Shown: one piece after another, positions 1-7,328 of the stretch | Layout: each line of letters opens with the position of its first letter | How positions within the stretch are numbered: the first letter of the stretch is position 1 | Assembly (NCBI GenBank): GCA_036393295.1 | Contig: DASWHF010000094.1 | Location: forward strand, 1-31,134 | Reading direction: 5' to 3' | Length of the DNA: 31,134 nucleotides | Origin: DASWHF01 sp036393295 | Lineage (GTDB): Bacteria; Pseudomonadota; Gammaproteobacteria; Acidiferrobacterales; UBA6901 | Program-made: the position numbers and the translations under genes | The notes under the pieces: model-generated | Seen by the model: the letters and a program-made list of their open reading frames with translations, nothing else | Databases searched by the model: none | What the model was told of the DNA's origin: nothing

Positions 1-2820
1 AGCCATCCCGCCGGGGTCTCGATCTCGCGCAGCGTCAACAATACCGGCACCATCGCCTCCGAGACCAACGGCCGCGGCAAGACCACCTCGTACAGCTACA
101 ACGGCATGAACCAGCTCACCGGGATCAGTCCGCCGAGCGGATCGAACATCAGTATCAGTTGGTCCAGCACCGGGCGGACCCTGACGCGCGGCGGATACTC
201 CCAGGCCATCACCTTCGATGGCTTCGGGCGGCCGAGCCTGATCACCACCGAGGGCATTGCGCAGAACATCAACTACAACGCGCTGGGACACAAGTCCTTT
301 CAATCGTATCTGGATTCCAGCAGCGGCGACAGCTACGGCACCGACGTGCTGGGCCGGGTCGAGTCGGTGAGCCATGGCGACGGCAGCAATCGCTCCTACA
401 GCTACAACTCCAACAATCGGGTTTCGCTCCGAAACGAGCGGGGTAATTCCTTCACCTACCACTATCGCTCCTTCGGTGACCCGGATCGTCAGGACGAGCG
501 CATGCTGATGCAGGTCACCGCCCCCGAGGGCATGACCACCAGCTTCAACCGCGACATCCTCGGCAACGTGACGGGCATCTCGCAGGGCTCGGTCACCCGC
601 GGCTACGGCTACAACTCCAGCAACTTCGTCACCAGCGAATCCAACCCCGAGACCGGCACCACCGTCTACGGCCGCGACGCGGTCGGCAACATGACCTCGC
701 GGCGGGTCGGGAGCTCGTCGACCACGACCTACACCTACGACGGCCTCAACCGACTGACCGACATCAACTACCCGGGCTCGACGCCCGACGTGGCACTGAC
801 CTACGACGACAACAGTAATCTCACTCTGGTCGACAACGGCGTGGCGCGGCGGAGCCTAAGCTACGACAACAACGACAACCTGACCACGGAAACGCTCACG
901 GTCGGCGGGAAAACCTTCACGGCCGACTACGGCTACGACAGCCTGGACTACCTGGCCAGCATCCGCTACCCGAGCGGCCGCAGCGTGAGCTATGCGCCCG
1001 ACGACCTCGGCCGCCCGACCGCGGCCTCGCCTTACCTGACGTCCGCCAGCCACCACCCCAACGGCATCCCCCGCCGGCTGGACTACGCCAACGGCCAGAT
1101 CACCACCACCACGCTCAACAACCGCCAGTGGATCGCCGGCCTCGCCACCCAGCGTTCCGGCGCCGACGCGGTCGACCTGACCTACGACTACGACGGCCTG
1201 GCCAACGTCGTGAGCATCCTCAACCGCCTCGACAGCCGCGACAGCAAGGCAATGAGCTACGACGGCGTCGACCGCCTGACCCGCGCCGGCGACGTCACCG
1301 TCGGCTACGACGCCCAGGACAACCTCACCGCAATGAGCACCCGCCTCGGTAACCTGAGCTACAACTACGCCGGCAACCGCCTGTCCAGCGTCTCCGGCTA
1401 CAAGAGCCTGTCCTTGAGCTACGACGACTACGGCAACGTCACCCGCTTAGGCCCCTACACCTTCACCTACGACGACGCCGCCACCCTGCGCAGCGTCACC
1501 GGCGCCGCCACCGCCAACTACGACTACGACGGCCGGAACCTGCGGGTGCGCGCCGCGCGCGCCGGCCTCGAAACCCTGTACGTCTACACCCTCGACGGCC
1601 GCCTGCTCGGGGAGTACGACAGCGCCGGTTTATGGAAGAAGGAGTATGCCTACCTCGGCACCCAACTGGTGGCGGAAACCGAGAACCCCGATACCGACGG
1701 CGACGGCATCCCGGACAGCACCGACAACTGCCGCCAGGCGGCCAACGCCGACCAGCGCAACACCGACGGCGACACCTACGGCAACCGCTGTGATGCGGAT
1801 CTCAACAACGACGGCTTGGTCAACTTCGCCGATCTCGGCATCCTGAAACTGCGCTTTGGCGGCACCGACCCGGACGCCGACTTCAACGGCGACGGCTTCG
1901 TGAACTTCGCCGATCTCGGCATCCTGAAACAGCAGTTCGGCCTTCCCCCCGGCCCCGGCCCGCTCCCCCCACCCACCCGCTACACCCACCCCGACGCCTT
2001 AGGGTCCCCGGTCGCCGCCACCGACGCCCAGGGCCAGCTCCTGTGGCGCGAACGCTACGAACCCTACGGCGACCGGATCGACAAGCCAACGGCCGCCCAA
2101 ACCAACACCCGCTGGCACACCGGCCACGTCCAGGACCCCGAGACCGGCCTTGTCTACGCCAAAGCCCGGTACTACGATCCCACCCTGGGGCGGTTCCTGA
2201 GCATCGATCCGACAGGACCCAGCCCCGATAGCCTGCACTCGATCAACCGCTACGCGTATGGGAATAACAATCCGTACCGGTATGTGGATCCGGATGGGCA
2301 GGTGCCCGTCGACACGGTCGTCGATGCGGGATATGTCATATATGATTTCGGCCGCCTCCTCGGTGCCGGTGCCGCTTACACGGTTGGAACGGTAACCGGA
2401 AACGAATTCCTCCGCGCGGAAGGCGCCGCCGGTCTGCGTGACACCGGCATCGACCTTGGCGGCAGCGCGACCGGTCTTGTGGTTCCCTATGCGCCGGCGG
2501 CGGTGACGCGGGGGATTGGGAGAGGAGTGGGGGATGTTGCAAAGGGGGCCGGTAAAGCCAGGAACGAACCTCCGGCGCCGTTGAAAGAAGCGGAAGGGCG
2601 GCCTCATTCGATAATTGAAAAGCCTGGCAAAGAAGGTCAGTATACAACGCACTATGGTGATGGCACGTGGAAACAGTATCGTGGTTCTGGCCAAGATCAT
2701 GGTGGAATTCCACGACCAAATGTGAAAGAAGCCGGGAAAAACGTCACCCCAGACGGACGTATGTTCATCGATAGAGGTCGTGTGCGTCCTGCCCGCCCTG
2801 ATGAGATTCCAGGAGGTTGA
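1..2820 (+). CDS. Rhs/YD-repeat polymorphic toxin, 5'-truncated by window edge
   Basis: The frame is open from base 1, so the protein begins upstream; the first internal Met is at 106. Many YD-type repeats (YDGLNRL, YDDNSNL, YDYDGLANV) fill 1-1680. A calcium-binding insert follows (1690-1938), then a proline-rich linker. The classical Rhs core occupies about 1978-2292, running from HPDALGSP through GRFLSIDPTG to YRYVDPDGQ, where the protease-type DPxG boundary separates shell and toxin. The tip (about 2293-2820) has a hydrophobic pre-toxin stretch and a polar end containing YRGSGQDHGGIPRPNVKE. From memory that end resembles the polymorphic toxin type 24 family; this is a moderate-confidence call and its activity is not evident. 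Rhs shells encapsulate the tip, which is delivered to neighbouring cells by contact-dependent routes such as type VI secretion; no secretion genes are visible here. The tip is less GC-rich than the shell, and a candidate immunity gene starts one base after the stop. Confidence 0.9.
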   Translation, partial: SHPAGVSISRSVNNTGTIASETNGRGKTTSYSYNGMNQLTGISPPSGSNISISWSSTGRTLTRGGYSQAITFDGFGRPSLITTEGIAQNINYNALGHKSFQSYLDSSSGDSYGTDVLGRVESVSHGDGSNRSYSYNSNNRVSLRNERGNSFTYHYRSFGDPDRQDERMLMQVTAPEGMTTSFNRDILGNVTGISQGSVTRGYGYNSSNFVTSESNPETGTTVYGRDAVGNMTSRRVGSSSTTTYTYDGLNRLTDINYPGSTPDVALTYDDNSNLTLVDNGVARRSLSYDNNDNLTTETLTVGGKTFTADYGYDSLDYLASIRYPSGRSVSYAPDDLGRPTAASPYLTSASHHPNGIPRRLDYANGQITTTTLNNRQWIAGLATQRSGADAVDLTYDYDGLANVVSILNRLDSRDSKAMSYDGVDRLTRAGDVTVGYDAQDNLTAMSTRLGNLSYNYAGNRLSSVSGYKSLSLSYDDYGNVTRLGPYTFTYDDAATLRSVTGAATANYDYDGRNLRVRAARAGLETLYVYTLDGRLLGEYDSAGLWKKEYAYLGTQLVAETENPDTDGDGIPDSTDNCRQAANADQRNTDGDTYGNRCDADLNNDGLVNFADLGILKLRFGGTDPDADFNGDGFVNFADLGILKQQFGLPPGPGPLPPPTRYTHPDALGSPVAATDAQGQLLWRERYEPYGDRIDKPTAAQTNTRWHTGHVQDPETGLVYAKARYYDPTLGRFLSIDPTGPSPDSLHSINRYAYGNNNPYRYVDPDGQVPVDTVVDAGYVIYDFGRLLGAGAAYTVGTVTGNEFLRAEGAAGLRDTGIDLGGSATGLVVPYAPAAVTRGIGRGVGDVAKGAGKARNEPPAPLKEAEGRPHSIIEKPGKEGQYTTHYGDGTWKQYRGSGQDHGGIPRPNVKEAGKNVTPDGRMFIDRGRVRPARPDEIPGG
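1690..1938 (+). repeat. Thrombospondin type 3 and dockerin-like calcium-binding insert within the Rhs gene
   Basis: The segment 1690-1797 encodes a TSP3-like stretch (DTDGDGIPDSTDNC followed by NTDGDTYGNRCDA). It is followed by two 22-residue near-repeats at about 1798-1863 and 1873-1938, DLNNDGLVNFADLGILK and DFNGDGFVNFADLGILK. These have the D-x-N-x-D-G spacing of EF-hand/dockerin loops. The block sits between the last YD repeat and the core (HPDALGSP), ahead of a Pro/Gly linker. Calcium binding is an inference from the acidic loop pattern. Confidence 0.8.
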
Positions 2821-2821
2821 G

Positions 2822-3286
2822 ATGAACGATAAAAAGTCATTTGATTTCAATTCGTTCGTTTCTGCCAATGCTGGGCGCGTCGTCTCTGGCTACGATTATT
2901 TGCGAGCGGTATACAAAACTCATGGGTTAGCTGTCGATTTTATTTATTATTTTGCAAAGCTATTCTGGCCCGACTTCAAGATTAAAGATGGATTGATTTT
3001 TGTCGCAGAGTTGTTTGATGCAGGGCGCTATCGAGACTTATTAAATGAGGGTCGGAACTCTGCCGAAACGCAGTTTTGGATGAATTTGCTTGAAATAACC
3101 GGGCTATTTGATGAACTGTCAACTGATGAGGCCATGCCGATTGCAGAAGCTCTTGCAGCAAGTTGGAATTCGAAGCTGAATTCTGAATTTGGTAGCGTGT
3201 CGGTGCATGCAAAGGCCATTCGTGATGACGAAACAGGAGAAGTGTTTGTAACAATTGGCTCTGCTAATCAGATAAAAAAACGATAG
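2822..3286 (+). CDS. Putative immunity protein for the Rhs tip
   Basis: This encodes 154 residues from the ATG at 2822. I chose this start because AGGAGG lies just upstream, inside the last codons of the rhs gene, whose TGA ends at 2820. The one-base gap implies translational coupling, the usual arrangement of a polymorphic toxin and its immunity gene. The product has no signal peptide or clear membrane segment; it has an aromatic stretch (VDFIYYFAKLFWPDF) and an acidic helical middle. I do not recognise the family. The immunity role is inferred from position, small size, low GC and coupling. If correct, it would bind and neutralise the cognate tip in the cytoplasm. Confidence 0.6.
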   Translation: MNDKKSFDFNSFVSANAGRVVSGYDYLRAVYKTHGLAVDFIYYFAKLFWPDFKIKDGLIFVAELFDAGRYRDLLNEGRNSAETQFWMNLLEITGLFDELSTDEAMPIAEALAASWNSKLNSEFGSVSVHAKAIRDDETGEVFVTIGSANQIKKR

Positions 3287-3288
3287 AA

Positions 3289-3488
3289 GTACGCCCAGAC
3301 AATGGTCCCGGGCAGTCAAGGTCAGAGTATGTTCGATACAAGAACCACGTTGGGAGAGGATGCGGGGATGTTGCGAAGGGATTAACAAAAGAAGCGCAAA
3401 AACAACCAAAAGGGTCAACCATGTCGATGTCAACCGGCCTCGCGACTACACCGGGCCGCTCGATAAACGCAAATACGAGATGCAATGA
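3289..3488 (+). pseudogene. Displaced and frameshifted Rhs toxin tip remnant
   Basis: No start codon or shell is present. One frame reads NGPGQSRSEYVRYKN and then VGRGCGDVAKGLTKEA. The latter matches the pre-toxin part of the intact Rhs protein (GIGRGVGDVAKG): bases 3349-3380 match 2515-2546 at 27 of 32 positions. Another frame then reads NHVDVNRPRDYTGPLDKRK and stops with TGA at 3486-3488, which looks like a genuine toxin C-terminus. The change of frame and missing shell mark it as dead. The stop is followed after one base by a GTG start, the same spacing as rhs and its immunity gene, so this is probably an older toxin end left beside its partner. Confidence 0.65.
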
Positions 3489-3489
3489 C

Positions 3490-3711
3490 GTGTTAACCGT
3501 TGAACATAACACCAAGGACGAGTCGATTGAGATTTTCTGCGATAGGGAAGGCCTAGAACTTCTAATGCGCAAGTTATCAGTTCTTGCAGAAAAGGGAGGA
3601 CACGTCCATCTTATGACACCCGCATGGTCTGGGAATGAACTTACGGAAGAGAAACAATCCGACACTAGCGAATTAATTAATCACGTTGTGATTGCGCTCA
3701 AACCCGAGTGA
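3490..3711 (+). CDS. Small Imm32-like immunity protein
   Basis: The product is 73 residues if translation begins at the GTG at 3490. The reading frame is open further upstream, with an ATG at 3421, but that part overlaps the toxin remnant in another frame. The GTG sits one base after the remnant's stop, copying the toxin-immunity spacing seen at 2820/2822. The body contains DGVEIF-like (ESIEIFCDREGLELL) and HVHLMTPAWSGNELTEE blocks and ends INHVVIALKPE. From memory this resembles the Imm32 immunity family. The next gene is a clear paralogue, which supports it being a real protein. It is now likely an orphan immunity gene protecting against a toxin this cell no longer makes. Confidence 0.6.
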   Translation: MLTVEHNTKDESIEIFCDREGLELLMRKLSVLAEKGGHVHLMTPAWSGNELTEEKQSDTSELINHVVIALKPE

Positions 3712-3767
3712 ACAGATCGCGGGGGTCAGATCTCTCGAAGAAGAAGTTTCCGCTTGGAGATTAAATT

Positions 3768-4001
3768 TTGGAAAAGCCCCTATTAGTTTTTGAATCAGCA
3801 ATCAAATGTGACCAGATTGAAGTTCATGGCGATGAGGACGGTATTCGTATGTTAATCAAGCAACTTGAAATCTTACTCTCGAAAGAAGAACACATTCATT
3901 TAAAAACCCCAAGCTGGGGGGGAGATGAACTATCAGAAGAAGTACAAGGAGAAAACCATCACATAATAAATCACGTGAAAATATTTTGCTGGAGAAAATG
4001 A
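3768..4001 (+). CDS. Second Imm32-like immunity protein (TTG start)
   Basis: This encodes 77 residues. It starts at TTG, with GGAGA about seven bases upstream; no in-frame ATG precedes the conserved body. It shares the layout of the preceding gene: CDQIEVHGDEDGIRMLIKQL, then HIHLKTPSWGGDELSEE, then IINHVKIF. The conserved HxHLxTPxW(S/G)GxELxEE block is the strongest evidence that both belong to one family. It has no adjacent toxin remnant of its own. Either a toxin end was deleted upstream, or the pair arose by tandem duplication and divergence. The product is soluble and small, as expected for an immunity protein. Confidence 0.6.
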   Translation: MEKPLLVFESAIKCDQIEVHGDEDGIRMLIKQLEILLSKEEHIHLKTPSWGGDELSEEVQGENHHIINHVKIFCWRK

Positions 4002-4355
4002 CTTCTTGCATGAACTTCTGAAGCGATTTCGCGGGGAAGGTGGGCCACACGGTGGCGTCGATCCACTCCGGAAGGATCCAACCCCGAGAGCCTGCATTCG
4101 GGGTAAGAGCCAAAGGGGTCGGAGTGAGTAAATTTTGAGCAGCCCACACTCACGAGCTCTGTCACCTGCTGCACCCGAACCACTCGCCGCGCTTCTGGGC
4201 GGCGGTCGAGCGCGTGCTGCCGGGGTGCGCTCAGCATCGCCGGGCGCTGCGACGCGTTGGCGTGCTAAGGTTCCGGAGCGAAGAGATCCTATGGGTCGAA
4301 CGCGCGTCTCCAACGATAAGTCGAAAATAAATTACTAAGGGCTAAGAGCACAGCA
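4002..4355. other. Gap of about 350 bp with degenerate sequence
   Basis: No convincing intact gene lies here. It holds the Rhs core relic (4057-4100) and then AAAGGGGTCGGAGTGAGTAAATTTT (about 4111-4135), a short motif of a type I associate with repeats and transposon relics. From 4146 to 4269 there is a GC-rich stretch that in one frame reads HELCHLLHPNHSPRFWAAVERVLPG. That phrase could be a transposase scrap, but I cannot assign it to a family. The GC-rich block contrasts with the AT-rich immunity genes on both sides. Confidence 0.4.
4057..4100 (+). pseudogene. Relic of an Rhs core end
   Basis: Bases 4075-4100 match 2216-2241 of the intact rhs core at 22 of 26 positions, and the similarity continues weakly back to GTCGATCC at 4057. 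In one frame the end reads NPESLHSG followed by a stop, compared with SPDSLHSI in the intact core. The reading frame shifts inside the block, so it is not functional. Its place behind the immunity genes suggests it is the core end of yet another displaced Rhs tip. Confidence 0.5.
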
Positions 4356-4874
4356 ATGATTGAGCCTAAACAGACATCTAGGTTAAATGTGCTGGTTCGC
4401 AAAAATGCCGGCAAGCGCAAGCTGCAGAAACTTACAAAACAGATTGCGGATAGTACCTCGCTGACCGTGGAGTCAGCACACTTCCTTTCGTTGGAGGAAA
4501 GCGACTCATTAAGGCAGCGGCTCGTAACCGAGTACAAAAGGCGGCAAGATGACCCCACGCAAACACTAACGAAAACATGGAATTCGGAACGGGAAGCGCG
4601 AACCGAAATTGCCAGGATAGCTCCAGAGTTCCGATTAGAAAGAGTGCATGTATTTTTTCAGTGTTCCAATCTAGTCGGCGCACTTATCATGATGTCACGT
4701 CCGTTTTTCCAGAATTGCATTGATCTTGTAAAGGTTGACGGAGATTCCATTTACGGATGTACCGAAAACGCGAACAACGGAATCATTGTGGACAGGCGCG
4801 AGGAGTCTGGGCTCTGGAAGTACGAGGGTATCTTTTGGGGTGACGAGTGGATGAACGTTGCGAGCTGCCTCTAG
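4356..4874 (+). CDS. Hypothetical protein, possible orphan immunity gene
   Basis: The product is 172 residues, AT-rich like its neighbours. The N-terminal third is basic and helical (RKNAGKRKLQKLTKQ); the C-terminal half is mixed, with YGCTENANNGIIVDRR and WKYEGIFWGDEWMN. There is no signal peptide or membrane segment and I do not recognise a family. An AAGGG sits about 15 bases before the ATG, which is too far for an ideal ribosome binding site, so the start is uncertain. The position between immunity genes makes an immunity or toxin-associated role possible, but nothing in the sequence proves it. Confidence 0.5.
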   Translation: MIEPKQTSRLNVLVRKNAGKRKLQKLTKQIADSTSLTVESAHFLSLEESDSLRQRLVTEYKRRQDDPTQTLTKTWNSEREARTEIARIAPEFRLERVHVFFQCSNLVGALIMMSRPFFQNCIDLVKVDGDSIYGCTENANNGIIVDRREESGLWKYEGIFWGDEWMNVASCL

Positions 4875-4921
4875 CTATTCGAACCGCGACACCTGGTCAT
4901 CTGGTGGCGAATCAAACGCAT

Positions 4922-5232
4922 ATGAACTTAGATGATACGGTTGTTGAGCGACTCCAGCGCTGTATGCCTCAATGTGTAATGGCGACTGGGAGCATACTTA
5001 TGGCGTCCACATCAGCAATATCGACAACCCTGGTTGGTCGGTTAAGGTCGAGCTCAAAGACACGTACCTATACAACGTCGAGTTCAAGACGATCCAGATT
5101 CAACGAGAGGATGGCGATGACTGGATACATTGCAAAGTCGACGTCGGCAACTTTCAGGGCTATGGAGGACCTTACAACTTGGCGGAAATTCTAGAGATTT
5201 TTCTTGATTGGGCCGAAACCAATAACCAATGA
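4922..5232 (+). pseudogene. Imm53-family immunity gene with a frameshift
   Basis: The conserved body is read from 4972 (CNGDWEHTYGVHI, DNPGWSVKVEL, DDWIHCKVDVGN, LEIFLDWAE), which matches the Imm53 pattern I recall. The expected N-terminus is in a different frame: ATG at 4922 gives MNLDDTVVERLQR. Adding one G after position 4962 (TG to TGG) joins the two frames as LQRWYASMCNGDWEH, restoring the Trp-Tyr usual in this family. So a single-base deletion, or a sequencing error, separates the start from the body. Translation from the ATG at 4972 would lack the first helix. No toxin for Imm53 is visible, so this is an orphan immunity relic. Confidence 0.7.
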
Positions 5233-5275
5233 GCAGTGGGAGATCTCATCCAGTCGTTACCGTTTCACGCGCCGT

Positions 5276-5304
5276 CATGGTGGGGCAGGGCCCCACCCTA
5301 CACA
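5276..5304. repeat. Short GC-rich hairpin, REP-like
   Basis: GGTGGGGC and GCCCCACC form a perfect 8-bp stem around a 3-base loop at 5279-5297, in the convergent gap between the Imm53 relic and the outer-membrane protein gene. There is no clear T-run, so it is more likely a dispersed palindromic repeat than a strong terminator. It resembles the GGTGGGGCTGGAAGCCCCGCC arm at 24665-24685. Confidence 0.5.
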
Positions 5305-5347
5305 AATTGTTTTCGCAGGTGGGACATCCTTCCGCGCTGGGCAGGTC

Positions 5348-6592
5348 CTACAGCGCCCCGCTCAGCGTGATCCCCACGGCGTGGCTGCGGCTCGAATATT
5401 TCCCCTCGAAAGCGCTGGTGTCACCGACACCCGAGAGATCGTCCTGGCTGCTTTCGCGCACCTGTCGTTCGTGGCCGTAAATGAACTGGTAGGCCAGGCC
5501 GAGCTTGAGTCCGTCCGCGGTGTGGATGTCCGCGCCGAGCGCGATGCGTGTCTTGCGCACCATGCCGGCGGTCGGGCTGACGTCACGGTCGGGAACCGGG
5601 GTCGGATCGTAGCCGAGCCCGGCGCGCCAGGTGAGGCCGGGACGGTAACGCCACTCGATGCCGGTGCGCACCGACAGCGTGTCGTCGTTGCCGCGCGCGT
5701 TGCGCCCGGCGTTCAGGATAGCCCCGTCATCGCGCACGATGGTGAGTTCGCTGACATAGGACCACCCCAACCAGTCCAGATCGACCTCCCACCAGACATC
5801 CGGCAGCACCCGCAGCGCCACGCCGGCCTGCAGTCGGTCGGGCAGCAGGATATGGGCGGTGGCATCGCCGCTGGCGGGCGTGAGCGGAGCGAAGGTGTCG
5901 AAATCGCCGCGCAGCTTGGTGTCGGTGCGGCTGGTGTAGGCCAACCCGGCCGCCCAGGCCTCGGCGGTGTAGCGCGCGCCGACCTGGAAGCCGCCCGACA
6001 GGCCCTTGCCCTCGACCGTGGCGAGGTCGCTTTCCTCGCGGGCGTCGGCGGCCTGGGCGAAGACCCGTGCGCCGAGGCCGAGCCGGCTGGTTGCCCGCCA
6101 GGCGAGGGTCGGGCCGAAGCGCAGGGTGGTGAGCTCGGATTCGCGGGCGATGTCGACCGTGGAGCCCAGGGTCTGGTCGAAGCTGTGGTCCGGCCAGTCG
6201 CTGCCCAGACCGAACACGGTCTCGAACGAGAGCCCCCAGGCCAGATTGTCCGACAGGCGGCTGCTCCAGGCGAAGAACGGCAGCACCGGGTAGCTGATCT
6301 CAGGACTATAGGCGCCGGCCAGGGCGGCCCCGGCGTCCACGTAGCGCAGGTAGTTCGTCTCGACCCGGCCGACGACGGTCCCGAAGACCCAGGTGCCGGT
6401 TTCGCCCTGATCCACGATCGCGGCGGGATTCGTGATCTGGGCTGTGGCGCCGTCGCCCAGGGCGACATTGGCGTCGGCCATGCCCAAGGCATCAGCCGGC
6501 ACCCGGGGCAACAGACTGCCGCTCCCCCAGGCCAAGGCGGCCGGCAGGAGCCCTAGGAACAACAAGCAGAAGGCGCGGTAAGTGGCTAGCAT
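5348..6592 (-). CDS. FadL/OmpP1-family outer-membrane transport protein
   Basis: The product is 414 residues from the ATG at 6592. I chose this start because the next residues form a signal peptide (MLATYRAFCLLFLGLLPAAL, then AWG); the open frame continues upstream to 6727 but that part is not signal-like. After cleavage come a GMADANVALGDGATAQ and NPAAI region, matching the N-terminal hatch of FadL-type proteins, then alternating amphipathic strands with aromatic residues typical of a 14-strand barrel. The family moves long-chain fatty acids and other hydrophobic compounds across the outer membrane. The terminal residues (GITLSGAL) are less typical than a final Phe. No ribosome binding site is strong. 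It is transcribed divergently from the 6740 gene. A link with the beta-oxidation genes 11 kb away is plausible but not shown. Confidence 0.85.
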   Translation of the reverse strand: MLATYRAFCLLFLGLLPAALAWGSGSLLPRVPADALGMADANVALGDGATAQITNPAAIVDQGETGTWVFGTVVGRVETNYLRYVDAGAALAGAYSPEISYPVLPFFAWSSRLSDNLAWGLSFETVFGLGSDWPDHSFDQTLGSTVDIARESELTTLRFGPTLAWRATSRLGLGARVFAQAADAREESDLATVEGKGLSGGFQVGARYTAEAWAAGLAYTSRTDTKLRGDFDTFAPLTPASGDATAHILLPDRLQAGVALRVLPDVWWEVDLDWLGWSYVSELTIVRDDGAILNAGRNARGNDDTLSVRTGIEWRYRPGLTWRAGLGYDPTPVPDRDVSPTAGMVRKTRIALGADIHTADGLKLGLAYQFIYGHERQVRESSQDDLSGVGDTSAFEGKYSSRSHAVGITLSGAL

Positions 6593-6689
6593 TATTGTTG
6601 TTTCGTCCGATTTAGGTATCATAGACCACTTTAATGCGAGAGGGAAAGCAGGCGGGCGGGTGGCGCGGCCACCCTGTGAAAGATGGCCC

Positions 6690-6706
6690 GCATTTTGCAA
6701 AAATGC
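6690..6706. promoter_or_regulatory. Perfect palindrome, candidate operator
   Basis: GCATTTT-GCA-AAAATGC has 7-bp perfect arms and lies in the 147-bp divergent gap between the FadL-like gene and the 6740 gene, 33 bp before the latter's ATG. Its position suits a transcription-factor site, but I cannot assign a regulator. Confidence 0.4.
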
Positions 6707-6739
6707 AAGGAAGAAGAATGATCGCAAGGAGGGTAGAGA

Positions 6740-7081
6740 ATGAATCCGGAATTACGGGAGTCCGTCCTTAAGCTGTTGCGCAAGCCCGGCCGCAAGGCCG
6801 ATATGCTGATCGAAAGCCACCTGGGCTATCCGAACGGTCCGGGTGGTTGTCTGCCCTACACCCAGGACGTCGAGACGGCGCTGACGCTGCTGCCGGAGGG
6901 CGTTTATTTCCACTGCGGGCGCTTCGCCGAGGGCAAGCTGTTCTGGTGCGACGTCGGTTTCCGCCCCCAGGTGCAGGGCTGGGGCGAGACCCTGGCGGCG
7001 GCCGTGGCCGGCGCGATCTTTGCCTATCTGACGCACCCGGACGTGGCTCTGCCGGGGTCGACGCAGAAGAAGGCTTACTGA
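6740..7081 (+). CDS. Conserved hypothetical protein, small and soluble
   Basis: This encodes 113 residues with a strong AAGGAGG ribosome binding site about nine bases before the ATG. The N-terminus is basic and helical (LLRKPGRKADML). The middle contains CLPYTQDVETALTLLPEG and VYFHCGRFAEGKLFWCDVG, with three Cys. The C-terminal part is an Ala-rich helix (ETLAAAVAGAIFAYL). I do not recognise a family. The stop codon (TGA, 7079-7081) is supplied by the left end of the repeat element that starts at 7075, so the last two residues and stop come from an insertion. The original C-terminus may have been different. Confidence 0.7.
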   Translation: MNPELRESVLKLLRKPGRKADMLIESHLGYPNGPGGCLPYTQDVETALTLLPEGVYFHCGRFAEGKLFWCDVGFRPQVQGWGETLAAAVAGAIFAYLTHPDVALPGSTQKKAY

Positions 7082-7245
7082 GGAGAACGCCAATTAGTGT
7101 ACAGCAACATCCTGCGGGTCCCTTCTCCCTTCGGGAGAAGGACAGGATGAGGGCGGTTTTGTCGGAGCCGTCGGCCCTCACCCCGGCCCTCTCCCGGAGG
7201 GAGAGGGAGAACACCGTACGCACTATTTAGTGGCCGGATCAGTAA
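7075..7245. mobile_element. MITE-like repeat, copy 1
   Basis: This 171-bp element is bounded by TTACTGA (7075-7081) and its exact inverse TCAGTAA (7239-7245). Imperfect inverted similarity continues inward (TTAGTGTAC near the left end, GTACGCACTA near the right). The centre has two GC-rich stems: CTTCTCCCTTCGGGAGAAG, and CCCTCTCCCGGAGGGAGAGGG. A second copy lies at 16991-17160 with high identity throughout. It has no coding capacity, as expected of a MITE moved by a transposase elsewhere. No target duplication is obvious. Confidence 0.75.
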
Positions 7246-7281
7246 GTCAGCCCTAGCGGCGCCGCTGATCGAACCACACAT

Positions 7282-7314
7282 GACAAAACGCCCGCACGAT
7301 GCGGGCGTTTTGTC
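7282..7314. terminator. Bidirectional intrinsic terminator
   Basis: Two perfect 15-bp arms (GACAAAACGCCCGCA and TGCGGGCGTTTTGTC) enclose a CGA loop. The GC stem runs into TTTT on either strand. It lies 15 bp past the stop of the minus-strand regulator (7329) and downstream of the plus-strand 6740 gene, so it can stop transcription from both sides. Confidence 0.9.
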
Positions 7315-7328
7315 GTTCCGGGGCTCGT

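Noticed and set aside
4135..4338. A 67-residue plus-strand frame
   Set aside because: It is a GC-rich low-complexity translation of degenerate sequence with no ribosome binding site; another frame of the same DNA looks more protein-like.
5204..6556. A 450-residue plus-strand frame
   Set aside because: It is antisense to the FadL-like gene, which has a signal peptide and barrel pattern; the plus frame is low complexity.
7110..7210. CRISPR-like short repeats
   Set aside because: The repeated GGGAGA/TCTCCC blocks are the stems of one MITE-like element, with no regular repeat-spacer pattern.
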